A DNA stretch of 64,000 nucleotides, from positions 14,768,589 through 14,832,588 of the forward strand of contig NC_031496.1 of NCBI RefSeq assembly GCF_000237925.1. Direction: 5' to 3'. Each line of letters opens with the position of its first letter. Position 1 is the first letter of the stretch. Under the pieces are notes generated by a model, which saw only the letters and a list, made by a program, of their open reading frames with translations, was not told where the DNA came from and did no database searches. The stretch is from Schistosoma mansoni. Its lineage: Eukaryota > Platyhelminthes > Trematoda > Strigeidida > Schistosomatidae. The position numbers and the translations under genes were made by a program. This document shows positions 38,143-50,749 of the stretch, piece by piece.

Positions 38143-38624
38143 TGTAGTATCGGTCGTTATGTTAAGCCCATATACTTTATTCTAGCTTCTGGCCAAGCTA
38201 ATTCACCTATATATCGTGAGTCATATTTTGATCTTGTTAATTATTCGCTTATTAACCTTGACTGTATTTTTATATGAGCGTATATGTGTGCACATTTCGT
38301 ATCTTATTCATCGCATGTCTGTCGTTAATTTTTATCTGACTATAAATGTTAATTAACGCTTGCTTAAAATGAGTTGACTTCCCAGCCATCTCCACTATGC
38401 ATCATTTTTGCTTCGCTCTCGAGTTGGCTTCCTAGCCATCTTAACCATTCATCATCTTTGCTTCGCTCGCTTACATTTGCTCATGTGCTTACAACTTTCT
38501 GGTCTGCATCATTCATCAATAAAAATGTAGTTGCCGCTTCCTTTTGCCTTCTGATTTTATACACCGTTAAGATTGGTATAATAACGGTTATCGAAGTGAA
38601 CTATTATTGAAGCACGGCACTACA
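38143..38624 (+). repeat. LTR 4 of the array
   Basis: Practically identical to LTR 1; shared by the third and fourth internal segments. Confidence 0.88.
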
Positions 38625-40362
38625 TAACTGGTAATCCCGACGTACGAACGCGAAAACATAATTGGTTAGCCCGACATGCGAACACGCAACAGATTTGGAG
38701 GCCTCGCCGAACGAACATGGACCAGAATCGACAACCTCGACGTACGAACTCACAACATGATTGGCAAGCCGTATTTGGAACACGCAGCAAGATTGGCAAC
38801 AGCAACGAGCGAACACAAATCAAAAATGGAACCGCCGACGACATATTTCGTTATGATCCGAATAATCATCATATGCTCATTATTACAATGATGTTATATC
38901 ATCATCTAACGTGGAATTATTATTTTTGTTCGTATTGACATTAAACTATGACATTTATGCAGTCGAATCACTAATCGAACAAATTATAATTATATAGACA
39001 TTACACGTTATGATATTCAAAACTCACTGGATTATTTTTATTATCCAATGACGTAAAATTTTTCTGATTTAAGTGAGTTCTTTCCAATTTTTTTCATGTC
39101 ATTTTCGGTCTAATATTACACTCTATCATAGACATAAGTTTGGAGTCACACTCCCGATAGTAGGAACTTATGTTCTCGACGCAACTAATGTTCATTCATC
39201 TCATTGGTACGCAGCAATCGTCGTCTCCTACATTTTCAGCGACAAGCTAAACCAAACTTCCGCAATTTTCGTTTCACGATGATCCCTACTTTAATGTCTA
39301 TACACAAATCAAGTATTCGACGCCGCATTACCAGCCGATTATTCATTCACATGTATAACTAAATGCTGCATTATCCATTACCCAGCAAAACTATTCGATT
39401 ATTGCGATTAATTTTCTATTCTCATTGCACTGTACACCAGAACATAGAGTTTAGAGCTAGTCTCTCATAGATACACTCTTGTTCGTCACATTCAAGTCAG
39501 TCTCACTCGCCGTCATCGATAATCATATGTATTGGTATTTTTTATCACGCCTTAATACGGTTTCGTAACAAACGAGGTTGAGCGCCTATCCCTCTAACTA
39601 CACAAACCACTCTAGGCTTCATGACCGAAAATGTATACGACTCCACATATCTCGTCTCAGTAGTCACTATCCTGTCCCTCTGGTCATTCTACTAATACGT
39701 ATTTAACAACTTAACGCAAACGACAACGTACACTGACTTCGCATTTTATTATCATAATCAATTGCAGTACAGCAATGAATACCACCTGTTGATGCAGTCA
39801 TCGTCCTACGGCTGGATTATTTCTTATCCCACATAAACTTCAGTTATATAAATTCGAATACGCTCATCGCTAAGCGACTCTATTTACTCTACTGCGGGTT
39901 ATCAGAACATATTTCACCGTTCTTCATCCTCATATTCAATCGGCACTACATACCAATTTCTATTATATTCTACCTCACCTATTTCCTCGATCTATTCCGC
40001 TGTCGTACCCAAAAACAGTGTATTACTCTATTTTCACGATATTTCGAATCGCTCATACGAACCTGTTATTTTTCATCCAGTCACGACATAAATGCATGTT
40101 AAATTTTTCGTACGCTTACTAATTTGCTCATGATCACAGGCTAACATTTCAATTTTTGTCCGCATCTTGACAATATTCATGTACATTTTTACATAAGTAT
40201 GACACTTTCGTTTAATACGCTCACCCCTCACATGACACTGTAATTTATCAGGTATTGTACAATTTTTTCCCACATTTTGACGTTATCCACATACCGTTTC
40301 AGTGTTATTTTTCGAGAACAGACATTTTTTTTATAAATGTGCTATTTTCTACAAGGGGGCTA

Positions 40363-40844
40363 TGTAGTATCGGTCGTTATGTTAAGCCCATATACTTTAT
40401 TCTAGCTTCTGGCCAAGCTAATTCACCTATATATCGTGAGTCATATTTTGATCTTGTTAATTATTCGCTTATTAACCTTGACTGTATTTTTATATGAGCG
40501 TATATGTGTGCACATTTCGTATCTTATTCATCGCATGTCTGTCGTTAATTTTTATCTGACTATAAATGTTAATTAACGCTTGCTTAAAATGAGTTGACTT
40601 CCCAGCCATCTCCACTATGCATCATTTTTGCTTCGCTCTCGAGTTGGCTTCCTAGCCATCTTAACCATTCATCATCTTTGCTTCGCTCGCTTACATTTGC
40701 TCATGTGCTTACAACTTTCTGGTCTGCATCATTCATCAATAAAAATGTAGTTGCCGCTTCCTTTTGCCTTCTGATTTTATACACCGTTAAGATTGGTATA
40801 ATAACGGTTATCGAAGTGAACTATTATTGAAGCACGGCACTACA
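40363..40844 (+). repeat. LTR 5 of the array
   Basis: Practically identical to LTR 1; shared by the fourth and fifth internal segments. Confidence 0.88.
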
Positions 40845-42582
40845 TAACTGGTAATCCCGACGTACGAACGCGAAAACATAATTGGTTAGCCCGACATGCG
40901 AACACGCAACAGATTTGGAGGCCTCGCCGAACGAACATGGACCAGAATCGACAACCTCGACGTACGAACTCACAACATGATTGGCAAGCCGTATTTGGAA
41001 CACGCAGCAAGATTGGCAACAGCAACGAGCGAACACAAATCAAAAATGGAACCGCCGACGACATATTTCGTTATGATCCGAATAATCATCATATGCTCAT
41101 TATTACAATGATGTTATATCATCATCTAACGTGGAATTATTATTTTTGTTCGTATTGACATTAAACTATGACATTTATGCAGTCGAATCACTAATCGAAC
41201 AAATTATAATTATATAGACATTACACGTTATGATATTCAAAACTCACTGGATTATTTTTATTATCCAATGACGTAAAATTTTTCTGATTTAAGTGAGTTC
41301 TTTCCAATTTTTTTCATGTCATTTTCGGTCTAATATTACACTCTATCATAGACATAAGTTTGGAGTCACACTCCCGATAGTAGGAACTTATGTTCTCGAC
41401 GCAACTAATGTTCATTCATCTCATTGGTACGCAGCAATCGTCGTCTCCTACATTTTCAGCGACAAGCTAAACCAAACTTCCGCAATTTTCGTTTCACGAT
41501 GATCCCTACTTTAATGTCTATACACAAATCAAGTATTCGACGCCGCATTACCAGCCGATTATTCATTCACATGTATAACTAAATGCTGCATCATCCATTA
41601 CCCAGCAAAACTATTCGATTATTGCGATTAATTTTCTATTCTCATTGCACTGTACACCAGAACATAGAGTTTAGAGCTAGTCTCTCATAGATACACTCTT
41701 GTTCGTCACATTCAAGTCAGTCTCACTCGCCGTCATCGATAATCATATGTATTGGTATTTTTTATCACGCCTTAATACGGTTTCGTAACAAACGAGGTTG
41801 AGCGCCTATCCCTCTAACTACACAAACCACTCTAGGCTTCATGACCGAAAATGTATACGACTCCGCATATCTCGTCTCAGTAGTCACTATCCTGTCCCTC
41901 TGGTCATTCTACTAATACGTATTTAACAACTTAACGCAAACGACAACGTACACTGACTTCGCATTTTATTATCATAATCAATTGCAGTACAGCAATGAAT
42001 ACCACCTGTTGATGCAGTCATCGTCCTACGGCTGGATTATTTCTTATCCCACATAAACTTCAGTTATATAAATTCGAATACGCTCATCGCTAAGCGACTC
42101 TATTTACTCTACTGCGGGTTATCAGAACATATTTCACCGTTCTTCATCCTCATATTCAATCGGCACTACATACCAATTTCTATTATATTCTACCTCACCT
42201 ATTTCCTCGATCTATTCCGCTGTCGTACCCAAAAACAGTGTATTACTCTATTTTCACGATATTTCGAATCGCTCATACGAACCTGTTATTTTTCATCCAG
42301 TCACGACATAAATGCATGTTAAATTTTTCGTACGCTTACTAATTTGCTCATGATCACAGGCTAACATTTCAATTTTTGTCCGCATCTTGACAATATTCAT
42401 GTACATTTTTACATAAGTATGACACTTTCGTTTAATACGCTCACCCCTCACATGACACTGTAATTTATCAGGTATTGTACAATTTTTTCCCACATTTTGA
42501 CGTTATCCACATACCGTTTCAGTGTTATTTTTCGAGAACAGACATTTTTTTTATAAATGTGCTATTTTCTACAAGGGGGCTA

Positions 42583-43064
42583 TGTAGTATCGGTCGTTAT
42601 GTTAAGCCCATATACTTTATTCTAGCTTCTGGCCAAGCTAATTCACCTATATATCGTGAGTCATATTTTGATCTTGTTAATTATTCGCTTATTAACCTTG
42701 ACTGTATTTTTATATGAGCGTATATGTGTGCACATTTCGTATCTTATTCATCGCATGTCTGTCGTTAATTTTTATCTGACTATAAATGTTAATTAACGCT
42801 TGCTTAAAATGAGTTGACTTCCCAGCCATCTCCACTATGCATCATTTTTGCTTCGCTCTCGAGTTGGCTTCCTAGCCATCTTAACCATTCATCATCTTTG
42901 CTTCGCTCGCTTACATTTGCTCATGTGCTTACAACTTTCTGGTCTGCATCATTCATCAATAAAAATGTAGTTGCCGCTTCCTTTTGCCTTCTGATTTTAT
43001 ACACCGTTAAGATTGGTATAATAACGGTTATCGAAGTGAACTATTATTGAAGCACGGCACTACA
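42583..43064 (+). repeat. LTR 6, right end of the array
   Basis: Ends ACTACA and is followed directly by ATAT, the right copy of the 4-bp target duplication, then unrelated sequence. Confidence 0.88.
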
Positions 43065-43068
43065 ATAT

Positions 43069-44986
43069 AAACGATCCTAAAACATCAAGATAATGTAAGC
43101 TATGATTGGTAAATAAGCGAAGACAGACATAAACTGATATCTTAAATATAATTGACTAATTTTATTTTTAAACTGTCTTATTTCCTCTCTGTATTCTTGT
43201 CAGTATACTCCAGGATATTATTATCTAGTTCTTGATTAAACACTCTGGCAAATACCTGTATAATCTTTGCTATTTAGTCAAAACCCCAAGTAGTAACATC
43301 CTTACAGTTACTTCCTTTTGAAGAAGTTTTTAACTAAGCACATTGTACAGAAACTACTGAATTAAGTAAGTTATTAAACTGATTGCTACCAAAAACGTAA
43401 CATTTTACTGGAAGTTATCTCTAACAATAATCAGATACTCATTACAAAATGATCACAAGGGCGAAAGTTATGACATTTTGCCCATATCACCAAAGGTACG
43501 GATAAATAGTGATTTAGCTATGACTCTGTTGTAAAATAACCAATGGGAAATTGAATCATGCTCTTTAGAAACCTATAAGCAAACTCTAATCAATAATAAT
43601 TTTGGCGCAATATATGAGTTATAGATTTTAAGTCAACAGAGTGACATTACTCAAATTAGCTCAAAATTACTAGGTCGATTATAACGCTACATTATAGGTA
43701 GCCGAATTCCCGAACAGTAAATATTCAACATTAACATCTAGTAGACAAAGAATTTACTTCCATCTTTGAGTTCTGTATTCTTAACTAATACTCTTTTCCA
43801 TATGTATATACTCTTGATTACATACTGTTTGACGAAAAGTGAACACTTAGTGTTTAGATTATAAAGTATTCTTTAAGCCTACTAGAAACAAACAATCAAG
43901 TACATGGAACAAAATTAACTAGAGTGAACCGCTTAAAAACAACATAAAACATTAAAACTAAAATCAAACAAAAAGTCTGTCACAAGCGTGCTGAAATTCT
44001 CACTGATATTTTCTGGTCAAATTTTCACTCTAAAGTTCAATAAGCCTATTATAATAATCTTAGCTCTTATTCTGATTCTTGTTTACATTAAAATCTACAC
44101 ATGTATATGAAAATGCTTTGCAGAACAAAATAATTGACTGCAGTGAAAGGGTTAATCAATCTATTAGGTAGATCATTAATTAATCAGCTGGTACATCATT
44201 ACTGAAATTAATCTAGCTAATGGGTACTCATATTATACAGTATGAAAATGACCAATCTAATTACTTTAGTGTTATTAAAAAAATTGTTTTTTAGTTAGTT
44301 TTAAAAAGACATGAAAAGTATTGTCAACAATTAGCATATACTTATCAAGGTTTTTCACAGAAAGATTTATGTAGGTTGTTCATCATTTTTGTTAGGAACT
44401 AAAATCAGCCTGGGAAACATCGGAAAGTTAGTGAGTACTTTAAAGCATTTTTGCATTCATTTGTAGCCTCTCAGAAATGTATGATCATTATCCAACATCA
44501 CAATGAAGTCAAGGAACTATCAATCTTGTCAACAGTATGATACTTTAAAGCCACTGAGCCAGAATATAACTGTTTGAATTTTCAACTTTGGTTGATTCAT
44601 GTTCTTTATCCAGTAAATTCTTTGACTCACCGTTTCATTTCAGTTTCCGTTGACGATACAGATAATAGTTTATCCAGACACAATTCTCTAATGAGTGAAC
44701 TGTCAATAATTGCTAAGGCATTTTATGGAGAGATTTTGATAGTTAGAATGTGGTTTTGACGGAAAACGGACAATAACCAGATCAAAGTTCATCCGTTATA
44801 TTATACACTTTAGTTAGTGATTAAGGCGTTTCGACATAATAATTGATTGAATTCTCTTGGTATTGTTTACTTAAATCTTCCTATTGATGTTTAGGACTGC
44901 AATTGATCAATCTCTTACTGGAATATGTGAATATTGTGCTTATTGCCTCGATATTGTCTTCATTCACAGGCATTATAAACAAAAAT
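43069..44986. other. Intergenic sequence right of the LTR array
   Basis: AT-rich, no coherent coding frame, no recognised RNA gene or repeat. Confidence 0.4.
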
Positions 44987-45016
44987 GGATGGTGACTTGC
45001 AGTGGAATCCAGGACT
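44987..45016 (-). repeat. Left arm of an inverted hammerhead/Sm-alpha-like repeat
   Basis: These 30 bases are the exact reverse complement of 45295-45324. On the minus strand they read AGTCCTGGATTCCACTGC and on, the substrate/stem I side of the schistosome hammerhead, cut off by the assembly gap. Confidence 0.75.
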
Positions 45017-45216
45017 NNNNNNNNNNNNNNNNNNNNNNNNNNNNNNNNNNNNNNNNNNNNNNNNNNNNNNNNNNNNNNNNNNNNNNNNNNNNNNNNNNNN
45101 NNNNNNNNNNNNNNNNNNNNNNNNNNNNNNNNNNNNNNNNNNNNNNNNNNNNNNNNNNNNNNNNNNNNNNNNNNNNNNNNNNNNNNNNNNNNNNNNNNNN
45201 NNNNNNNNNNNNNNNN
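45017..45216. other. Assembly gap (200 N)
   Basis: Exactly 200 N. Open frames that run through it are meaningless. The flanks are inverted copies of the same ribozyme-type repeat, so the missing part probably holds the rest of an inverted SINE pair. Confidence 0.98.
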
Positions 45217-45324
45217 AGTTGATGTTCCAGAGCGAACACCAACTCTGAGACGAAGGTGCACCCAGACGACGAGTCCCAAATAGGACGAAACGCGAGTCCT
45301 GGATTCCACTGCAAGTCACCATCC
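45217..45324 (+). ncRNA. Hammerhead ribozyme remnant of a Sm-alpha-like SINE
   Basis: 45264-45290 has the hammerhead core: a variant of CUGANGA (ACGACGA), stem II GTCC-CAAATA-GGAC, then GAAA. It is followed by CGCGAGTC and CTGGATTCCACTGC, the cleavage-site and stem I sequence of the next ribozyme half. Schistosome Sm-alpha elements are known to carry this ribozyme with the same GTCCCAAATAGGACGAAACGCG string. The core departs from consensus at the first two positions and the 3' half stops at 45324, so self-cleavage is doubtful. The 5' part may lie in the gap. Confidence 0.75.
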
Positions 45325-45916
45325 GTCTTTATTTATAATAATTGACTATTTATTTTAACTATTCACTTGGTAAGAAGATTTGAAAGTATACATCACACAT
45401 CAAAGTATTTATTAGCAATAATATGTATCCAGGACCAAAGAGAATAATATAATCTCTGAGAAGTAGGTCTGTCATACATCACTACAGCCATTAGATAATA
45501 ATTCTGGATCGTGCAAGGGACTAAATAATTTTTACAAAATATTCAGTGTCGAACTAAGATTATTCTTACTTTATTTTAGTCAATTTAAATTCCATTATTT
45601 TCCAGTTAAGCCTATTGGCCTCAAATTTAAGCACTAATAAAACCACATTTCATTTGTTTTAAACCAAATAGGATCAAATGGTGCATGTACATCTTACCGA
45701 TAATTATCACAAAAAGAACATTGGCTAAATCATAAAATCCTTAAACATGCTTAAATTTAACTGTATTTATCTTCAGTAGGAGATTATACAAAGAAATATA
45801 TATAATAGTAATGAAATCATCCTCGTCATAGATTATAGCCAATGTGTTTATTTCATGAATAGAATCACGTATTTTTGCCAGTGACGTCAGACCATGAACT
45901 TGGGTCAAATATGTAG
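45325..45916. other. Intergenic sequence, nothing recognised
   Basis: AT-rich sequence between the hammerhead repeat and the Penelope-type fragment. No coding or RNA signal. Confidence 0.35.
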
Positions 45917-46700
45917 GTTATAATTTGTTATCATTAAAAAAGAGGTTCCTGAGAACTTTCCTCAAATTGGTCGACACATTCTCATCTCACATCAACTTCA
46001 CTTTCAAAAACGAATACGGTATGTTGTCATTTTCAATGGGTTTGGTTTTAATAAATCTAAGTAGAGCTGTATATCAAGCCACTTATCGTAAACCAACTTC
46101 ATTCCAATCGATATACTGACTTCATTTTATCACATTCATTCAGAGTAAAAATCCCTCTGGTTTCAAGTCTATTCAGAAAAGCCACGAAGATTACATCAGA
46201 ATTAGATCAACAAAAGGACTAGAGGCGTATAATCATCATCGTACGATCCAAGTATCTCTCTATGAATATTATTTTGAAGTACTTAGATGGAACGATTTAT
46301 TAAAAAAACAATAAAACGAATGAAATATCATGAGTTGGTATCTTAGTTTGACCTTACCACCATCGTAAAAGCAACTAACGCCCTCCGAGATGTTTCATTT
46401 CAAATAAAGGATAATATTCCATTCATTTCAACAAATAATTTTTTGCCAATTGCAATGTTTTCTGTATTGGGGAAATCTTGACGAAGAGCATCTAAACTAC
46501 ACTAGATACCTCTCGAGAATACCGTAGAAATTAAGAAGCTCCAAATTAAAGCAAAAATAGTAGTGTACCCTATCTCAAATGACAATCCAGTCGATACTGC
46601 AAATATCAAGGCGGCTTTTCCAGTTATACAGTAAGGGTACTAGCTGAAGTCTTTCAGATGTTGCTCAACTCTATTGCTGTTAACTAACTTGGACCATTTT
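45917..46700 (+). mobile_element. Decayed Penelope-like element fragment (reverse transcriptase C-terminal part)
   Basis: A frame at 45925-46119 reads HINFTFKNEYGMLSFSMGL, then ATYRKPTSFQSIY. This matches the Penelope RT pattern of FT-E, LPFLD and VYRKPT with the residues between worn. After a stop, pieces such as KIPLVSSLFRKATKITSE (near 46150) and a YPISNDNP-like stretch (near 46570) continue the typical order. Schistosomes carry Penelope-like elements (Cercyon). The copy is heavily degraded and its ends are approximate. Confidence 0.5.
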
Positions 46701-49700
46701 CCCAAGGTACTATATTTAATTTTATTCACATCTCATACCATTACCATGCTTACTAATTAAACTCTACTCGTTCATAGTCAAATATCACACTTTTCCCAAT
46801 CATTACCACTTACAAAAGCATGTCTTAAAAAATCACTTTGACTAGAATGATACGACATTGACTTGACCAGACTTATTCTCTTTATTCCTTTGTACTTTTT
46901 TTAAATTTACATTAATTTGTTCATTTATAACGCTCTGAAGAAACAACTTACACTAAGTCATATTCCACTGCAGGAATAAAACTTATTAGTATTTATTGAG
47001 AAACAAAATAAAACTTGATTTTCAATGGAAAATCGACTGTCTATGCATGAACTTTCAGGGATTTTATACTAGATCACTATAAAAAAGAAAAGCCCACTTG
47101 TGAAATGTATTAGGGAAGATAAAGGGAAATTAGCATAAATTAATTCAACTAAAACTTGGCACTTGCGTTCTAACTTAATGATTAATTAAAAATGCATGCA
47201 GGAGTGTGAACAATTCGGTGTTAGGTTGGATTTGTTGAAAATACTCTATAACTAGTGGAGTGAACAGTAGATAAAAGGAATTCCTAATTGATTAACTACA
47301 TCCCTCTATTTTACTAAATTACAATATTTGCGTTTTTTCGTTCTGATCGATTATGGTTTTACAAGAGCCTTCGCAGCACCAATGATATAATTAAGAACAA
47401 AATTATTCTGCGGTGAATAATCAGTATATTTACTGTACATTTTAATATTTTATGTTGTGTTTAAACCTATCATAATAATACAATTTCATACTGCGTACTT
47501 AGAATTTGAGTTCTTGATTGCGTCTTGCTGAAGTTCTCGATTTATCAGGATTAGTACTATTTCGTCAAATTAGTTCAAATTCACATATTGATTGTTCAAG
47601 AATCGGTGAGGATAGTATTTCAGTAAAACAGAATTATACGTCAAGAGAATATTAGGAAATAGTTATCTGTAAACTGTTAGATTTTCACACAAAGACGAGA
47701 GTTATCAAAAAATACGAAATCACATTTTGTTCAATCCAATGGTAGGGTCGTGAATGGGCGCTACGAAAGCCCTATACTAGGACAAAACAGCTTCCCAGTT
47801 TACAATGGCTAATTAGCTTAAGTCAGCCTGTGATGTGATAAGCAATCAGGAAAAAGTTCTGAAATGCTTAGGACACGCACCTAACTTCACATCGTTCAGG
47901 GTCGCTACCCTCTCTTTAATATGAAACCAGTGGTTGAGATATTTCCCGTGAACTCCTTCCAGTTTTTAATCACCTGAACATGGCCCGATGATAAACGAAA
48001 CAATACAATATGACCCATGTACTCGTGAGAACGAACAACATAATCGACAACACAACCCCCTGAGAAATTTATTGTATACCAGGTAGTTATGTAAAAGTAG
48101 GAGTCATGGATATCCATATGTTTACAAGGTTATTTTTGTTAGTTGCCAAGTCACTCATTGCTTATTACCACTAATCACTACTCTGGACATCTATTTTGTT
48201 TGTTGATGACAGAACAAATAGAAAGTGATCACAGCGATTATAACTGAAACGAGTAGCTGACTTTCGAAATAATAGGTAGCACCTACGAATCTGAGATGTA
48301 AATCACAACCATACACATCGTCTTAGAAATCGTTAGCCAATAAACTAACTGGAGCACCAAGAACAAAAATCAAGTGTAATTATAACAGTGGCATATTTCC
48401 AGAATAATAAACGTGGTTCAAACCTAACACAATTATTTGACATTTTATTTAACAATTAAGTGGTGTGTGCGAATAGACGGAATATATGGAAGAACCATGT
48501 AAATGCCAAAGCATACAGTGAGAAAAAAAGTTGACAAGATCTTACTTTGCTTCAAGACCCACGAAAATGCATTTACTTATACTCTTCTATAAGAAGGCTT
48601 ATTTACAGCTTATATTAGCTCTACTACATATCATTCGGAAAGTGGTTAATCTTAACTGTGGTTTCTCAAGAAATAATAGCCCACCACGTAGTTATCTTAC
48701 CTGATCATATGAAGCATTTAACGCTAATAGTGGGTGAACATATTAATAAGACACAATCTACAGAAAGTCCAGACAGGAAATCTAAGAATATCGAACGTAT
48801 AAACCCGTTCTTATGATAAAATAATAATGTAGAAAAGGTTTACACTTAAGGTGATCGCCAATATGGAGCTCACGTAGTAAGGCAGACCAAAACCATTGAT
48901 ATCGATGCTAAGACTTATGTTTAACCATCACAATGAATCTTCATAATTTTCTGATTTAATGAATAACACTGGAAGCAATACATGGGATAAACAAATGTAT
49001 GTGTACCAATTCATTGTCAATACGCTGTACCTGATAAGAATAAATGTTTTTAGCAGACCTCTCAGAAATTTAAAGCCATTTACTGATGTTTTGAGAATAT
49101 AAAAGGTTATGGTGATAGAAAAGATAAGACATCTTAATTTGAATGGTTTCCCTACTGCGAAGTTTCATCCTGAATAAGATATGGCCAGTTTATCTGAATA
49201 AATTGTCTTAAGATTCCCTTGGACGTCTGGAAGAGCTCTATTAAAAACCAATAATATTAGACGTACCTATATGAGTCACAGTTTTTGGTTGTATTAACAA
49301 TTCATGTGGTATGTTTATATAGTAATTTTTAAGAATAAGTGGATTGCGCAACATATGTCTGGATTGTTTAATTTCGTCAAGGTATCCAAACATTTCGACT
49401 TCTCATGAATAAATATTATTTCCCGTTGGATACTACAACCAACTAAGCTACAGACTACTCGATCATTATGATTGATACGTTTAACAAATTAACTCAACAT
49501 CGCACAAGTGGAATATAAATATTTATTCTTTGCTCATTCCAGATCCTCCCAAATAGAAATCCTGCAAACTTTAACGTAGTTCAGTGAAGCACTCAATGAT
49601 CTCATGAACTGATCCTACGTTTTGATCCACCTTCTGGTCTTTTGACAACAGACTCGTATACTAGAGTATAACCACATTCGGCGAGTGAAGAAATATATGA

Positions 49701-50749
49701 TCAAAATGAATAAAGAATCGCTTTATGTACAAATACATTATAAGACAGGGAATTAATTGTTGCTACGGGGATGAGGATGGTAACTGAATTACTTAGTTCG
49801 CGAGATCTACAGATAAGTGAACACACAATTGATTTAAACCGTCGAGTAAATGAATGAAAGCTAGTTGTAATTGAGTTGATAATTCATCTATTTAGATCTT
49901 TCAAAAGACAAGTACCTATCTATTTGTTAGGATAATATACAGTTTATAGATCATTTTCATATAATAGATCTGATGAGTTAGAGTTAAAACTAAATCAGTT
50001 TACACAGTTAAAGACAAGTGATGAGACAAAAGGAATACACATTATGACTAGATTACTGAACTATTACATGATCGCTCGCAGATTACTATCACAGGAAGAA
50101 TTATTAAATCAGGTCGAGTAGAAAAAAAACAGGTGATTGTAATTCAACTTAAAACTATTATTAAGGGAAAAATCACACTATAAATCGAGAAACACACAAA
50201 TGAAATCACATTTGCAACGAGTTAGATGGAACCATGATAAACAAAGACATTCACACTTCAATTTGAACACCGGAAATACATTGAATTTGTTAGATAGCTT
50301 AGGAGATCAGTTAAAACGAAAAACATAAATATTGAAGATATATATCAGATAAGAGAATTAGTGAGGTAATTTATGTTAGTTATACATTTAAAGCAAAACG
50401 TTATGCAACTGAAAATTAAATTAAAAAGTAAGCATATCACATTGACATTTCAACCTGGAAATCAAATAAGGAATGAAAAAGAACATAATTCAGAATGACT
50501 GAGAGTGAAATCAGTTTGAAAAACCTGAAAGGATGTAAAGTACTAAGAAAAGTGTACTTAAACTGAATAATATGCCACTGACATAAAAATCAAAACAAAA
50601 TAAAGCATACAGATAAATAAAAATTGCGATTGCAAAAGTATATATAACACAACTAACAACGATGAATAAATACGTAGACAACAGAAAATAACATCTGTTT
50701 TAAAGCAGGATAATCAGATTTTTATCGTGAAGACTTTTCAGAAACCGAG
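46701..50749. other. Intergenic sequence downstream of GDI-B, one SINE trace
   Basis: AT-rich, no coherent gene. A short reverse-oriented SINE trace lies at about 47745-47815 (GAATGGGCGCTACGAAAGC...CTATACTAGGAC), similar to the SINE cores at 26.4 and 30.1 kb. No AATAAA was found close behind the GDI-B stop. Confidence 0.4.

Larger units (their letters stand above)
31483..43064 (+). mobile_element. Tandem array of a small non-coding LTR element (six LTRs, five internal segments)
   Basis: The period is 2220 bp: a 482-bp LTR (TGTAGT...ACTACA) plus a 1738-bp internal segment, repeated five times and closed by a sixth LTR. LTR starts are 31483, 33703, 35923, 38143, 40363 and 42583. Each internal segment begins with a primer-binding site resembling the 3' end of tRNA-Trp (from 31969 in the first unit) and ends in a purine tract (ACAAGGGGGC) just before the next LTR. 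The array is bounded by ATAT on both sides (31479-31482 and 43065-43068), a 4-bp duplication typical of Ty3/Gypsy integration. No gag, protease, RT or integrase motif is visible, and no ATG/GTG/TTG-initiated frame exceeds about 80 codons, so it is a non-autonomous (TRIM-like) element dependent on enzymes from elsewhere. I noticed only about five single-base differences between units, so the array is very young or kept homogeneous. Confidence 0.88.

Noticed and set aside
31714-43050. Repeated small ORFs of 60-80 codons in the LTR array, on both strands
   Set aside because: They recur only because the DNA recurs every 2220 bp. None has a family motif, several overlap on both strands, and some lie inside the LTR.
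31483-43064. Assembly duplication as the sole explanation of the array
   Set aside because: Cannot be excluded from the sequence, but the units carry a few private differences and both outer borders have a matching target duplication, which fits a real array better.
44881-45322. Five open frames of 87-142 codons across 45.0-45.2 kb
   Set aside because: They run through 200 N and are artefacts of the gap.
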